Assembly: GCA_049516155.1 (NCBI GenBank)
Contig: JBEKTJ010000007.1
Location: 5,389-69,388, forward strand
Direction: 5' to 3'
From: Bog-159 sp049516155
Lineage (GTDB): Bacteria > Acidobacteriota > Terriglobia > Bryobacterales > Bryobacteraceae
DNA: 64,000 nucleotides
The notes under the pieces are model-generated. The model worked only from the letters and a program-made list of their open reading frames with translations. It was not told the origin of the DNA and made no database searches. Shown in pieces: positions 27,277 through 35,641 of this stretch. The position numbers and the translations under genes were made by a program. Each line of letters opens with the position of its first letter. Within the stretch, counting starts at the first letter, position 1.

Positions 27277-27639
27277 ATGCCCACCAACGTGGACGACATC
27301 ATTAAGGAATTGAGCCCGGTACAGCGCAAGAAGGTGGAGGCCCGCGCCGCGCAATTGATCGCCGAGGAAATGACCCTGCGCGAATTGCGGCACGCGCGCA
27401 AGCTGACGCAGGTCCGCATGGCCAAGACTCTCGGGATCACCCAGGACAGTGTTTCGCGGCTTGAGAAGCGCAGCGATCTGCTGCTCTCCACGCTGCGGAA
27501 GACTGTTCAGGCGATGGGCGGAAAGCTGTCGCTGGTGGCTGAATTCCCCGACCGTGCGCCGGTGGTTTTGGCGGGAATTGCGGAGGAGAGTCCGGGCCCT
27601 GAGGCTGCGGGTCGAAAAAGCGCTCGTGCGCACGCTTAG
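27277..27639 (+). CDS. HigA-type XRE antitoxin
   Basis: 120 residues. A helix-turn-helix of the XRE family occupies about residues 40-75 (LRHARKLTQVRMAKTLGITQDSV is split here as helices 2 and 3), followed by KLSLVAEFPDR, the usual tail of HigA-like antitoxins. ATG at 27277 is one base after the toxin stop and follows GGGAGAGGAG. It should bind the toxin and the operator at 26873-26896. The gene itself is intact even though its toxin partner is frameshifted. The alanine-rich C-terminal 20 residues are unusual. Confidence 0.85.
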   Translation: MPTNVDDIIKELSPVQRKKVEARAAQLIAEEMTLRELRHARKLTQVRMAKTLGITQDSVSRLEKRSDLLLSTLRKTVQAMGGKLSLVAEFPDRAPVVLAGIAEESPGPEAAGRKSARAHA

Positions 27640-27718
27640 CCCGCGGCGAGTATATAATGCGATCGGTTTAACCTAGCGGACAGGCTACAATAAAGTAGCT
27701 ACGCTGCGGGCACTACGA

Positions 27719-28198
27719 TTGCGATTCTCGTGGGATGAGCGGAAGAATCTGACGAACGAGCGCAAGCCTAAGGTGGGCTTCGCGGTGGCCGCGCGCGTGT
27801 TCATCGACGCAAGCATTATCGGGACCGTCGGGCCGGCGCTCCTTGCGGTTGTCTACACGGTGCGCGATGAAGATGGCGAAGTAATTCGCTTGATTTCGGC
27901 AAGCATGGAACTTGATGCGAAGAATCCCGCGCCGCCGACCCGCAAGCAGAGGGCAGAGATCGCGGCGCTAGCCGAACTGCCTGACGCGGATATCGACTAC
28001 AGCAATATTCCGGCAAAGCCGGCCGGTTTCTGGGCCGATGCCGTGCGAGGCGGTCTCTATAGACCCGTGAAGCGCCAGTTAACCGTGCGCATCGATGCGG
28101 ACGTGCTGGCATGGCTGAGGTCCCAGGGCACGGGTTATCATGGCCGGCTGAACCAGATTCTTCGGTCGGCCATGCTCAAGGATGTCAGGAGCCGATGA
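27719..28198 (+). CDS. BrnT remnant fused in frame to a complete BrnA antitoxin
   Basis: 159 residues from a TTG start. Residues 1-62 are pieces of BrnT (FSWDERKNLTNERK, AARVFIDA, then LLAVVYTVRDEDGEVIRLIS) with roughly 20 residues missing between AARVFID and the GPALL strand and the C-terminal helix absent. Residues 63-159 are a full BrnA antitoxin (ELPDADIDYSNIP, FWADAVRGGLYRPVKRQLTV, DADVLAWLRSQG). BrnA may also start independently at the ATG at 27905. BrnT is an RNase toxin; with this deletion it is probably inactive. What remains may act only as a DNA-binding protein. Confidence 0.75.
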   Translation: MRFSWDERKNLTNERKPKVGFAVAARVFIDASIIGTVGPALLAVVYTVRDEDGEVIRLISASMELDAKNPAPPTRKQRAEIAALAELPDADIDYSNIPAKPAGFWADAVRGGLYRPVKRQLTVRIDADVLAWLRSQGTGYHGRLNQILRSAMLKDVRSR

Positions 28199-28252
28199 GG
28201 GACCCATCAACGACATGGCGTGCGGCTGTATCCGGGAAGATGCTCCCGGCGC

Positions 28253-28275
28253 CGTCTTCCGTCTCAGGGAAGACG
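28253..28275. other. Perfect 8-bp hairpin
   Basis: CGTCTTCC and GGAAGACG separated by seven bases, after the BrnTA-like gene and before a secreted protein gene. There is no T-tract, so it is at best a weak terminator. Confidence 0.35.
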
Positions 28276-28304
28276 CTGCGCATCTCACATGAAAGGATAG
28301 AGGG

Positions 28305-28952
28305 ATGTTCCGCTGTCTGAGCCTGGGACTTGTGTTTATGGCGTCCGCGTTCTCACAGTCACATCCACCGCAAATTCTTGAGGTTTCTCGCGAATATCTC
28401 AAGCCGAGTGCCGTCCAGGCAGTCCATCAGATCGAAGTGGACGCGGCGCAGATTTGCATCCGGTTGAAGTTTCCCCACCGATACCTGGTGATCGAGTCGC
28501 TCACCGGGCCGAAGGAGTTTTGGTATCTCAACGCGTTCGATTCGCAGGTGGCGATGGATGAGGTAAGCAGGGAGTACGAGGCAAACAAGGCCTTGAAATC
28601 GGCGTTGGCTGAGAACCTCAAACGGAAGGCGCCTTATCTGGCGGCGGAATCGACAAACGTTTTCTTGAATTATCGGCCGGAGTTGAGCCGGGAAACTCCG
28701 TGGGTGATGGGTCATGGGCGCTTCCTGGTCACCGCTTGGACGAAAGGGCCGGCCGGCACGGGTGGTACAGTGTTCGAGGGGCCCGACGGCAATCGACTCG
28801 TGGTTCGCGCGGTGCGAACTCGGGCTGAGGCGGCGTCGATGGCGGCAGCAGGGGCGGGAACCCATGTTTTTGCGATACACCCGGAGTTGGGGTGGCCGGA
28901 CGAAGAGTGGGTCAAGGCCGATCCACAGTTCTGGCGTCTGCGACTGAGGTAG
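28305..28952 (+). CDS. Secreted hypothetical protein
   Basis: 215 residues with a signal peptide (CLSLGLVFMASAFSQS) and a mature alpha/beta region. Features include KFPHRYLVIESLTGPKEFWYLNAFD and ELSRETPWVMGHGRFLVTAW, which do not match a family I recognise. ATG at 28305 follows GAAAGGATAGAGG. It is convergent with dnaB and separated by 60 bases. Related secreted proteins of this kind are frequent in acidobacteria; no function is proposed. Confidence 0.6.
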   Translation: MFRCLSLGLVFMASAFSQSHPPQILEVSREYLKPSAVQAVHQIEVDAAQICIRLKFPHRYLVIESLTGPKEFWYLNAFDSQVAMDEVSREYEANKALKSALAENLKRKAPYLAAESTNVFLNYRPELSRETPWVMGHGRFLVTAWTKGPAGTGGTVFEGPDGNRLVVRAVRTRAEAASMAAAGAGTHVFAIHPELGWPDEEWVKADPQFWRLRLR

Positions 28953-29012
28953 GGCCGCCGCCTGAAATGTGGCCGCCAGGGTTGGCTTCGCCAACTCGCT
29001 CCATTAGCTGCC

Positions 29013-30374
29013 TTACTCTTCCACGTCGCCCAAATCCGCCGCCCGATTTTCGAACTTGGTGAACTCGTGCAGGAACACCATTTCGATCTTCCCCACCGGC
29101 CCGTTGCGCTGTTTGGCCAGAATCAGCTCTGCTTGGCCCCGCAGGCTCTCGTCCTGCGGCCGATAGACTTCTTCCCGAAAGATGAAGGCCACCAAGTCGG
29201 CGTCCTGTTCGATGGATCCCGATTCGCGCAGATCGCTGAGCTGCGGCCGGTGGTCGCCCTGCCGCGTTTCGGGGGCGCGGTTGAGCTGCGAGAGCACGAT
29301 CATCGGCACGTTCAGATCCTTCGCCAGCAGCTTCATGCCGCGCGAGATAGTGCTGATCTCCTGGTTGCGGTTCTCGAAGCGCCCGCGCCCGGACATCAAT
29401 TGCAGGTAGTCGATGATTACCAGTCCCAGCCCGTGCTCCGCCTTGGTGCGGCGCAGCTTGGCGTGAATATCCATCAGATGGATGCCGGCCGTATCGTCGA
29501 TGAATAGCGGCGCTTCCACCAGGCTCGAGGCGGCCGCCTGCAGGCGCTTGCGCTCGTCGGCGCTGAGGTAGCCGGCGCGGAATTTCTGGCTGTCGACGCG
29601 CGCGGTGGCGCAAAGCATACGGGTCAGCAGCGACTCCTTCGACATTTCGAGCGAAAAGACCGCCACCGTCCGCTTCACCTTGGTGGCCACGTGCTGCGCG
29701 ATGTTCAGCGCCAGCGCCGTCTTGCCCATGGAAGGCCGCGCGGCCAGGATGAACAAATCGCCGGCGTGCAGGCCGCTGGTTTTCTCGTCGAGCTTGGTGA
29801 AACCCGTGCTGATGCCCTTGACGCGCTTGCTGGGATCCAAGAAGGCGTTCAGACCGCCCTGGTACTCGTCGATTACCTGGCGGGGGCTGACCAGCCCGCT
29901 CTTGACGCGGTCCTCGCCGAGCTTGAGCAGCGTCTCTTCGGCGCCGGACAGGATCTCGTCCGGCTCCTCTTCGCCCATCAGGCAGCGGTTCATCAAGTGC
30001 TGCGAGGCGAAGATGATCTTGCGCAGGACGGCCTTATCCTTCACGATGCGGATGTAGGCATCGATGTTGAGGATTTGCGGCAGGCCGTCGTCGAGCGAAA
30101 CCAGGTAGCTGAGGCCATCGCAGGATTCGAGCTCGTTGAAGCGCATCAGTTCGTTGGCCACGGTGACGCGGTCGATACGCTCGCCGCGTTCGTTCAGCTC
30201 GCCCATGCGAGTGAAGATGCGGCGATGCTTTTCGAGGCTGAAATCGTCGGGCCGGAGTTCGCCGGCGGCCTGTATATAAAGGCTGTCGTTGAGCAGGATG
30301 GAGCCAAGCACGAAACGCTCGGCGTCGAGATTGCTGGGCAGGCCCTTATCCAGGGCTATGGAAGTCGCTGACAT
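29013..30374 (-). CDS. dnaB: Replicative DNA helicase
   Basis: 453 residues, normal length. N-terminal DnaB domain (AERFVLGSILLND) and RecA-like C-terminal domain with Walker A ARPSMGKT at residues 212-219, Walker B LVIIDYLQLM and the DnaB signature QEISTISRGMKLLAKDLNVP. Hexameric ATPase that unwinds DNA at the replication fork. No intein is present. The gene stands alone, divergent from nothing, with the tryptophanase 264 bases upstream on the same strand. Confidence 0.97.
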   Translation of the reverse strand: MSATSIALDKGLPSNLDAERFVLGSILLNDSLYIQAAGELRPDDFSLEKHRRIFTRMGELNERGERIDRVTVANELMRFNELESCDGLSYLVSLDDGLPQILNIDAYIRIVKDKAVLRKIIFASQHLMNRCLMGEEEPDEILSGAEETLLKLGEDRVKSGLVSPRQVIDEYQGGLNAFLDPSKRVKGISTGFTKLDEKTSGLHAGDLFILAARPSMGKTALALNIAQHVATKVKRTVAVFSLEMSKESLLTRMLCATARVDSQKFRAGYLSADERKRLQAAASSLVEAPLFIDDTAGIHLMDIHAKLRRTKAEHGLGLVIIDYLQLMSGRGRFENRNQEISTISRGMKLLAKDLNVPMIVLSQLNRAPETRQGDHRPQLSDLRESGSIEQDADLVAFIFREEVYRPQDESLRGQAELILAKQRNGPVGKIEMVFLHEFTKFENRAADLGDVEE

Positions 30375-30638
30375 GGCGGAGTCTTTAGGTTACAGGCGCG
30401 TGACGCCCAGCGCACCTGCTTTCTTGGCGCTGTGTTTTGATCCGCTTAGCCTCTGTATAAAACATAGCGTTCGCGCCGGTTCGGGCCGCGCGCGCAAATC
30501 GTTCAGAATCAGGCCGCGGGACTTCGCGGCACACACGTATGCTGGTTTTTGCACATCCGTTCCACAGGCCGTTTGGAAAGGCAAAAACAAATCAAGTTTC
30601 TTCTGTTTTACCTTATTCCTGGCGGAAAGCCAAGAGCT

Positions 30639-32030
30639 TTATGCCGAAGCACACGGAGCGGACGCGGATTTCCCGGCAGGCACGCACGCCGGCCGGAAGC
30701 GCGCGCTGAAATGCCGCAGGAAAGGTGGCTCCGCGGCGATCTCCAACCCGCGGATCTCATCCTTGCGCGCGTTCACTTCGAGGATGGCCTCAACCACATA
30801 GTCGATGTGGCTCTGGGTGTAGACGCGGCGCGGGATGGCCAGACGCAGCAGCTCGTGCCGCGCTTGATCGCCGAACATGACCGACCCGATCTCGACCGAG
30901 CGTATGCCGGCGTGGCGGTATAACTCTACAGCCAGCGCCTGCCCCGGAAACTGCGCGCGGGGAATGTGCGGCAGCATGCGCGCCGCATCGATATAGATGG
31001 CGTGGCCGCCGGGCGGTTCCACGATGGGGACACCGCGGTCCGCGATGTGCCGCCCCAGGTAGCTGGTGGAAATGATGCGGTAATTCAGATAGGCTGGGTC
31101 GAGCACTTCCTGCAGCCCGACCGCGATGGCCTCCAGGTCGCGGCCCGCAAGTCCTCCATAGGTCGGAAAGCCTTCCGTCAGGATCAGCAGGTTGGTCTCC
31201 TGCACGGCGAGGCGGTCGTCATTCGTCGAGAGGAAGCCGCCGATGTTGGCGAAGGCGTCCTTCTTCGCCGAAAAGGTGCAGCCATCCGCCAGAGAAAACA
31301 TTTTCTGGGCAATCTGTTTCGGCGTCCAACTGGCGTAACCCGGCTCCCGCTGCTGGATAAACCAGGCGTTCTCGGCGAAACGGCAGGCGTCCAGATAGAA
31401 CGGAATCCCGTAGCGCGAGGTCACCCGGCGCACCGCTTCGATATTGGCCATCGACACCGGCTGGCCGCCGCCGGAATTGTTGGTAACCGTGAGCATGGCC
31501 AGCGGAATATGTTCGGCGCCGGTTTCTTGGATCAGGCGCTCCAGGGCCTCCACGTCCATATTGCCCTTGAAATCGAGGCGCGCCTGGGTGTCGGCGGCCT
31601 CGGGAATGGGCAGATCCACGGCGCGCGCGCCGGTGAACTCGATGTTGGCGCGGGTGGTGTCGAAGTGCGTATTGTTGGGAACCACGTGTCCGGGCCGGCA
31701 CATCACGGTGAATAGGATGCGCTCCGCGGCGCGGCCCTGGTGGGTGGGGATCATGTGGCGGAAACCGGTCAGATCGTCGACCACCCGCTTCATGCGGAAG
31801 AAGCTTTCGCTACCGGCGTAGGATTCGTCGCCGCGCATCAACGCCGCCCACTGGCCGGTGGACATGGCGCTGGTCCCCGAGTCGGTGAGCAGGTCAATCA
31901 GGATATCCTTAGCTTCGATGAGGAACAGGTTGTAGCCCGCCGCTTCGAGCAGGCGTTCGCGTTCCTCGCGCGTGGTGTGGCGCAAGGGCTCTACGCTTTT
32001 GATCCGGAATGGTTCGATGATGGTGTGCAT
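30639..32030 (-). CDS. tnaA: Tryptophanase (PLP beta-eliminating lyase)
   Basis: 463 residues of the tryptophanase/tyrosine phenol-lyase family. The PLP lysine is K257 in SAKKDAF; PTHQGR and TDSGT are present. Two positions separate the enzymes: tyrosine phenol-lyase has Thr124 and Arg381, tryptophanase Asp and Ile/Val. Here they are D124 (HFDTTR) and I381 (SVEIGS), favouring tryptophan to indole, pyruvate and ammonia. No TnaC-like leader peptide is seen. It follows the exopolysaccharide operon across a large hairpin, so it probably has its own promoter. Confidence 0.82.
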   Translation of the reverse strand: MHTIIEPFRIKSVEPLRHTTREERERLLEAAGYNLFLIEAKDILIDLLTDSGTSAMSTGQWAALMRGDESYAGSESFFRMKRVVDDLTGFRHMIPTHQGRAAERILFTVMCRPGHVVPNNTHFDTTRANIEFTGARAVDLPIPEAADTQARLDFKGNMDVEALERLIQETGAEHIPLAMLTVTNNSGGGQPVSMANIEAVRRVTSRYGIPFYLDACRFAENAWFIQQREPGYASWTPKQIAQKMFSLADGCTFSAKKDAFANIGGFLSTNDDRLAVQETNLLILTEGFPTYGGLAGRDLEAIAVGLQEVLDPAYLNYRIISTSYLGRHIADRGVPIVEPPGGHAIYIDAARMLPHIPRAQFPGQALAVELYRHAGIRSVEIGSVMFGDQARHELLRLAIPRRVYTQSHIDYVVEAILEVNARKDEIRGLEIAAEPPFLRHFSARFRPACVPAGKSASAPCASA

Positions 32031-32048
32031 GGGAAGGAAGGGTGGCGA

Positions 32049-32131
32049 GAAGACAGAAGTCAGGAGACAGGAGTCAGAATACCCGAGGGGCAGAACGTTA
32101 TTCTGACTCCTGACTTCTGTCTCCTGTCTTC
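32049..32131. repeat. 33-bp inverted repeat with two swapped 7-bp units; likely terminator
   Basis: Left arm 32049-32081 and right arm 32099-32131 are inverted copies around a 17-base loop. They are built of short GA-rich units (AAGTCAG, GAGACAG, GAGTCAG); two internal units appear in opposite order in the two arms. The element begins at the base next to the BY-kinase stop codon and lies upstream of tnaA, so it may end transcription of the export operon. Similar GAAGTCAGGAGTCAG-type repeats occur widely in bacterial genomes. Confidence 0.8.
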
Positions 32132-33058
32132 TTATTCCGCCTTCGAGTAATAGTACGTGTATTTGCTATAGAGTTCCGAGGCGCGCGCGCCGTTCGCCAC
32201 GATGCCGAGCACATTGTTCTCGCATAGCGATTGCATCGCGCGGGTCACGTTGTCGAAGGTGGTGGAGCCGATCTTGACTACGAGAATGGTGCCGTCCGCC
32301 AGAGTTGAGAGCAGGTTCGCATCCGCCGAAAACAGCAGGGGCGGCGTATCGAAGATAGCCCAGGTAAACACCTTGGGCAACTCTTCGAACAGTATCCTGG
32401 CCTGCCTGGTATTCAGCAGTTCCAGCGGATTCTTTACGGGCGAGCCGGCGGGCAGCACGTACAAGTTCATACCGGCTACTCTGCGCAGCGCGCCGGAAAG
32501 CGGCACTTCACCCATCAGGTAATCCGTGAGGCCGGGGGCACGATCGATCTGGAACAAATTGTGAATCAAGGGCCGCCGCAGGTCGAAGTCTCCGAGCAGT
32601 ACGCGGTTTTCCGTTAAATGGGACTCGGCCAGGGCCAGATTCACGGCGGTGAAGGTCTTGCCCTCGGCGGGCGACGGGCTGCTGATCACGACGGTGTGCA
32701 GCGGTTGCAGCGTTTGCAAATGATTGAGGCGTGTGCGCAGAGTTCGGAATTCCTCGGCCGGGGTTTCATGCGAGCGCTGCAGGTCGAGCAAATGCGATTC
32801 CGGCGCGGGCTGGAAGGCAACCTCCGGCACGTTGTCCAGGATCGCCGGGTGCAGTCCGCCAGGCGCGGAGTCCTCCATAGCCGCACGCGTGGTCCCGTTC
32901 TCCAACGGCCGCGGCGGTTCCTGCCGAACCGGGCTGTGGTCAAAACTCCGGTCAAAATTCCCGTCAAGGAGCGGCGGCGGGATCGCGGCGTTTCCGTTTT
33001 CCAAATTCAACACGCCGGTTTGTTCGGCGCGGCGCAGGGCATCGTGGACTCGGCTCAT
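32132..33058 (-). CDS. CpsD/CapB-type bacterial tyrosine kinase
   Basis: 308 residues. Walker A SPSPAEGKT near residues 127-135, Walker A' VLLGDFDLRRP near 153-163, Walker B WAIFDTPP, and a C-terminal tyrosine cluster YSKYTYYYSKAE that is the autophosphorylation site. It is the cytoplasmic half of a split Wzc-like kinase that controls polysaccharide polymerisation together with the chain-length protein encoded just upstream. Start 33058 is preceded by AGGA and lies seven bases after that gene. The first 100 residues are a variable Pro-rich linker. Confidence 0.92.
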   Translation of the reverse strand: MSRVHDALRRAEQTGVLNLENGNAAIPPPLLDGNFDRSFDHSPVRQEPPRPLENGTTRAAMEDSAPGGLHPAILDNVPEVAFQPAPESHLLDLQRSHETPAEEFRTLRTRLNHLQTLQPLHTVVISSPSPAEGKTFTAVNLALAESHLTENRVLLGDFDLRRPLIHNLFQIDRAPGLTDYLMGEVPLSGALRRVAGMNLYVLPAGSPVKNPLELLNTRQARILFEELPKVFTWAIFDTPPLLFSADANLLSTLADGTILVVKIGSTTFDNVTRAMQSLCENNVLGIVANGARASELYSKYTYYYSKAE

Positions 33059-33065
33059 CGTCTTC

Positions 33066-34733
33066 CTAACTCTTGCCAAAATAGTAGTAGTACATCGAAC
33101 TGCTCATGGCGATGGTGCCTATAATGATGGCCGTGGACCAGCCCAGCCAGAACAGACGCCGCTTACGGCGCACCAGCAGCGCATTCTCCAACAGTGGGAT
33201 GCTGCTCAGCACCGGCAGGTTGGTGTACGCGCGGACGTCTTTCAGATTCTTCAGGGAAGTGTCCTTCATTTCCTTCGCGCCGGCCATAAACACGCCGAAA
33301 AAGAGCCCCAGCCCGGTGCCGGCTGCAGCCATCAGCAGACGGTTGGGCTCGCTGGCCTGCTCTGGCAGGGAGGCGGGGTCCAGCGTCTCCAGATTCTCGC
33401 CGGCCTTGCGCTCTTCCAAGTCGCTGGATGTTTCCGAAACCTGCATCTTCTTGGCCTTGTCGTCGTAATCCGCCTTGGCGATGGCGTAATCGCGCACCAG
33501 ACTTTCGTATCTTTGCTCGTTGACGGGGCTGGCTTCGATCCGCGCGCGGTATTCGGCGATTTCCGTTTGCAATCCCTTAAGCTGCTTGGTGCGTTCCTCA
33601 ATCTCCATATTGCGCGCCTGAATCTGGGCCTTCACGCCTGCTTCCTGAAACTGCAAGGTCTCGAGCGACTGCGCCACTTGCGGATTCGCCGCCTTTTTGG
33701 GCGCACCGGCCTTGGCAGCGGCGTTAACCTCTTCCTTTTCGAGGTCGTCCCGCTGTTTGGTAAGCACCCGCAATTGGGCTTCCAAACTGCGGATCTCGGG
33801 ATGGTCCTCTTTATAGGTCTGCCGCGCCGCCGAAAGCTTGGTCTCGAAATCCAAGATCCTGTTGTTCAGTTGGATGATGCGCTCGTTCTTCACGGCCTCG
33901 CGGCCGGAGGTCTGGTCCAGGTTAGAGCCGATAAAAGTAGCCTGATGCTCCAAACCCTGGAGGTTGTTCTCCAACAACATCTTTTCCTGCGCATCCCGGC
34001 TGATACTCTCATTGAGGCTGCTCTGCTGAACCTCAAGGGCGTTGACCGCCTGCAGATTCGATTGCAACTGATCGGGAAGCCGCCCCGCGTTCTGCATCTT
34101 GAACTTGGCAATCTCCCCGTCCAAGCGGTCCATGGTGTCCTTTGCGGACTTGAGCTGATCGCCCAAAAACTGCGTGGTGGTGTTGGCTTGCTGGCGAAGC
34201 TGATTGTTGGTCTCTTCGGTAAACTTGGATACCAGTTGGGCTACCACAGCCTGCGCCTTATACCGGTCGGAGTACGAGAAGCTGATCTCGAAAGCCGAGG
34301 CGAACCTCTGTTGGGGCTGTCCGCCGCCCGCATCCCGGATGTTGATGTGAATAGCCTTGCGCATCTGCTCGATGACGTCTTCCATGGGCTTGCGCAGGCG
34401 TTCCTTGGGATAAAGATTGAGGGAGGGACGCTGAATCAACTCCTGCAGTTGGGTGCGGCTCTCAATCTGTTGCTGCATGGCCCCCAGACGTTCCGCCATC
34501 TGGGTGCTGATATTACTGGGCACCAGGCGCTCGGAAATCTGCTGCGGAGTGATGCGCATCACCGCCGTGGAAACGAAGGTGTCCGGCCAAAGAAACGCCA
34601 CTACTACGGCGATGACCAACCCGGCGAAGGTGGGTCCCACAATCCAGGAACGATAGCGCCGCAGAATGTCGATATAGTCTTCGACGTCCGGCGGGCGCCG
34701 GGAAACACTGACGTAGCCTTGCTGGGGTACCAT
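33066..34733 (-). CDS. Wzz/GumC-type polysaccharide chain-length determinant
   Basis: 555 residues. Membrane segments near residues 31-49 and 460-480 enclose a periplasmic domain with long coiled coils (about 175-330 and 360-430); a third hydrophobic helix occurs at the C-terminus (WLGWSTAIIIGTIAMSSSMYYYY, residues about 523-548 read in two parts). The PCP core DYIDILRRYRSWIV is typical. It sets chain length and links the export channel to the kinase encoded downstream. It starts 57 bases after the export protein gene and belongs to the same operon. Confidence 0.9.
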   Translation of the reverse strand: MVPQQGYVSVSRRPPDVEDYIDILRRYRSWIVGPTFAGLVIAVVVAFLWPDTFVSTAVMRITPQQISERLVPSNISTQMAERLGAMQQQIESRTQLQELIQRPSLNLYPKERLRKPMEDVIEQMRKAIHINIRDAGGGQPQQRFASAFEISFSYSDRYKAQAVVAQLVSKFTEETNNQLRQQANTTTQFLGDQLKSAKDTMDRLDGEIAKFKMQNAGRLPDQLQSNLQAVNALEVQQSSLNESISRDAQEKMLLENNLQGLEHQATFIGSNLDQTSGREAVKNERIIQLNNRILDFETKLSAARQTYKEDHPEIRSLEAQLRVLTKQRDDLEKEEVNAAAKAGAPKKAANPQVAQSLETLQFQEAGVKAQIQARNMEIEERTKQLKGLQTEIAEYRARIEASPVNEQRYESLVRDYAIAKADYDDKAKKMQVSETSSDLEERKAGENLETLDPASLPEQASEPNRLLMAAAGTGLGLFFGVFMAGAKEMKDTSLKNLKDVRAYTNLPVLSSIPLLENALLVRRKRRLFWLGWSTAIIIGTIAMSSSMYYYYFGKS

Positions 34734-34790
34734 AAATCCGAGACTCTCTCTTTCCTAAAATCGGCTGCTGGCCGAAATTTCTGCACTACT

Positions 34791-35453
34791 TCATGGCACA
34801 ATGATCTGGTCGCCTGGTTTCACCAGGATATTCTGCTCCATTTTCTTGCCGTGGGTGACTTCGTGGTAGTTGAACTTCAGCCGCTCACTGCCGCGCAGAA
34901 TGACAATTTTCTTAGTATTGGCGAAATCGCGAAAGCCGCCCGCATTCACCAGTGCCTCTAAGACCGTAGTATCGATCACCAGCGGGTACGATCCCGGCTT
35001 GTTGACCTCGCCCTGGATGTAATACTTCTTACTGTTGACCCGCTCCACGCCGACCGTCACTTCCGGATGGACCATGATTTTCTGCAGGCTCTCGGCGATA
35101 TTAAGGCTCAACCGTTCCGGAGTAAGCCCGGCCGCCTGGATCTCCCCGACCAGGGGAACCGAAACCTTGCCGTCCGGGCGCACCACAAACTGGCCGGAGT
35201 TTTCCGGCTCGTGCCAGACCCGGATGGAAATAACGTCCTCGGCGCCGATAAGGTAGGCCTTCGGATCCACAGGCGCCGCGGGGACGGCAGGCTTGGCGCC
35301 CCCCCCCGGTTCGGTGGCGCCCTTGGCCGGATCGGCCTTGTCAAGGCCAGTTTGTACCGCCGGAGCCTGCGGATCCGGGGCAGGCTGTTGACCGGCGAGC
35401 ATGCCGCATAACCCCAAGATCAGCAGCGCACGCGCTCCAATCGCATTCCGCAT
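34791..35453 (-). CDS. Wza/GumB-like polysaccharide export protein
   Basis: 220 residues. Signal peptide (ALLILGLCGMLAGQ), a Pro/Ala-rich linker, the Poly_export domain (YLIGAEDVISIRVW, GKVSVPLVGEIQAAGLT) and one SLBB domain (KYYIQGEVNKPGSYPL). A cysteine lies in the signal region but the preceding residues (LGL) do not form a standard lipobox. Shorter than Wza, like the minimal export proteins of many non-enteric bacteria. It should form the outer-membrane exit for an exopolysaccharide. First gene of the three-gene operon, divergent from blaI. No glycosyltransferases are in the window. Confidence 0.88.
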   Translation of the reverse strand: MRNAIGARALLILGLCGMLAGQQPAPDPQAPAVQTGLDKADPAKGATEPGGGAKPAVPAAPVDPKAYLIGAEDVISIRVWHEPENSGQFVVRPDGKVSVPLVGEIQAAGLTPERLSLNIAESLQKIMVHPEVTVGVERVNSKKYYIQGEVNKPGSYPLVIDTTVLEALVNAGGFRDFANTKKIVILRGSERLKFNYHEVTHGKKMEQNILVKPGDQIIVP

Positions 35454-35605
35454 TCATATACAGTTTACAGCAATCGCCGCTACAGCCGACAATTTCTTTG
35501 CGTGTAACCGCGTGGTAGCGGGCGGGTTATGGGAGATATCTCACGGGCGGAAGCGGCGGCGGGCCGTGCAAGCCCGGCTATTCCGCCATCCCACATATTT
35601 TCCGC

Positions 35606-35641
35606 TTGACATTTTTATTCGATAGTACTAATTTCTTAGTA
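35606..35641 (+). promoter_or_regulatory. blaI promoter with BlaI-type operator on the start codon
   Basis: TTGACA (35606-35611), 17-base spacer, TAATTT (35629-35634). The dyad TACTAA-TTTC-TTAGTA (35626-35641) covers the -10 and the first base of the ATG and resembles the TACTACATATGTAGTA-type operators of BlaI/MecI. Predicted transcription would begin at about the ATG, giving a leaderless, autorepressed message. Confidence 0.65.

Noticed and set aside
32031..32048. TnaC-like leader peptide before the tryptophanase gene
   Set aside because: No small open frame with a Trp codon and no boxA/rut-like region; the space is taken by the hairpin repeat.
32049..32131. CRISPR-like repeat
   Set aside because: Only one inverted pair with short degenerate units and no spacers of regular size; no cas genes in the window.
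32724..34961. 745-codon plus-strand open frame opposite the chain-length determinant
   Set aside because: The minus-strand genes are unmistakable; the antisense product is Leu/Gly-rich without family features or a ribosome site.
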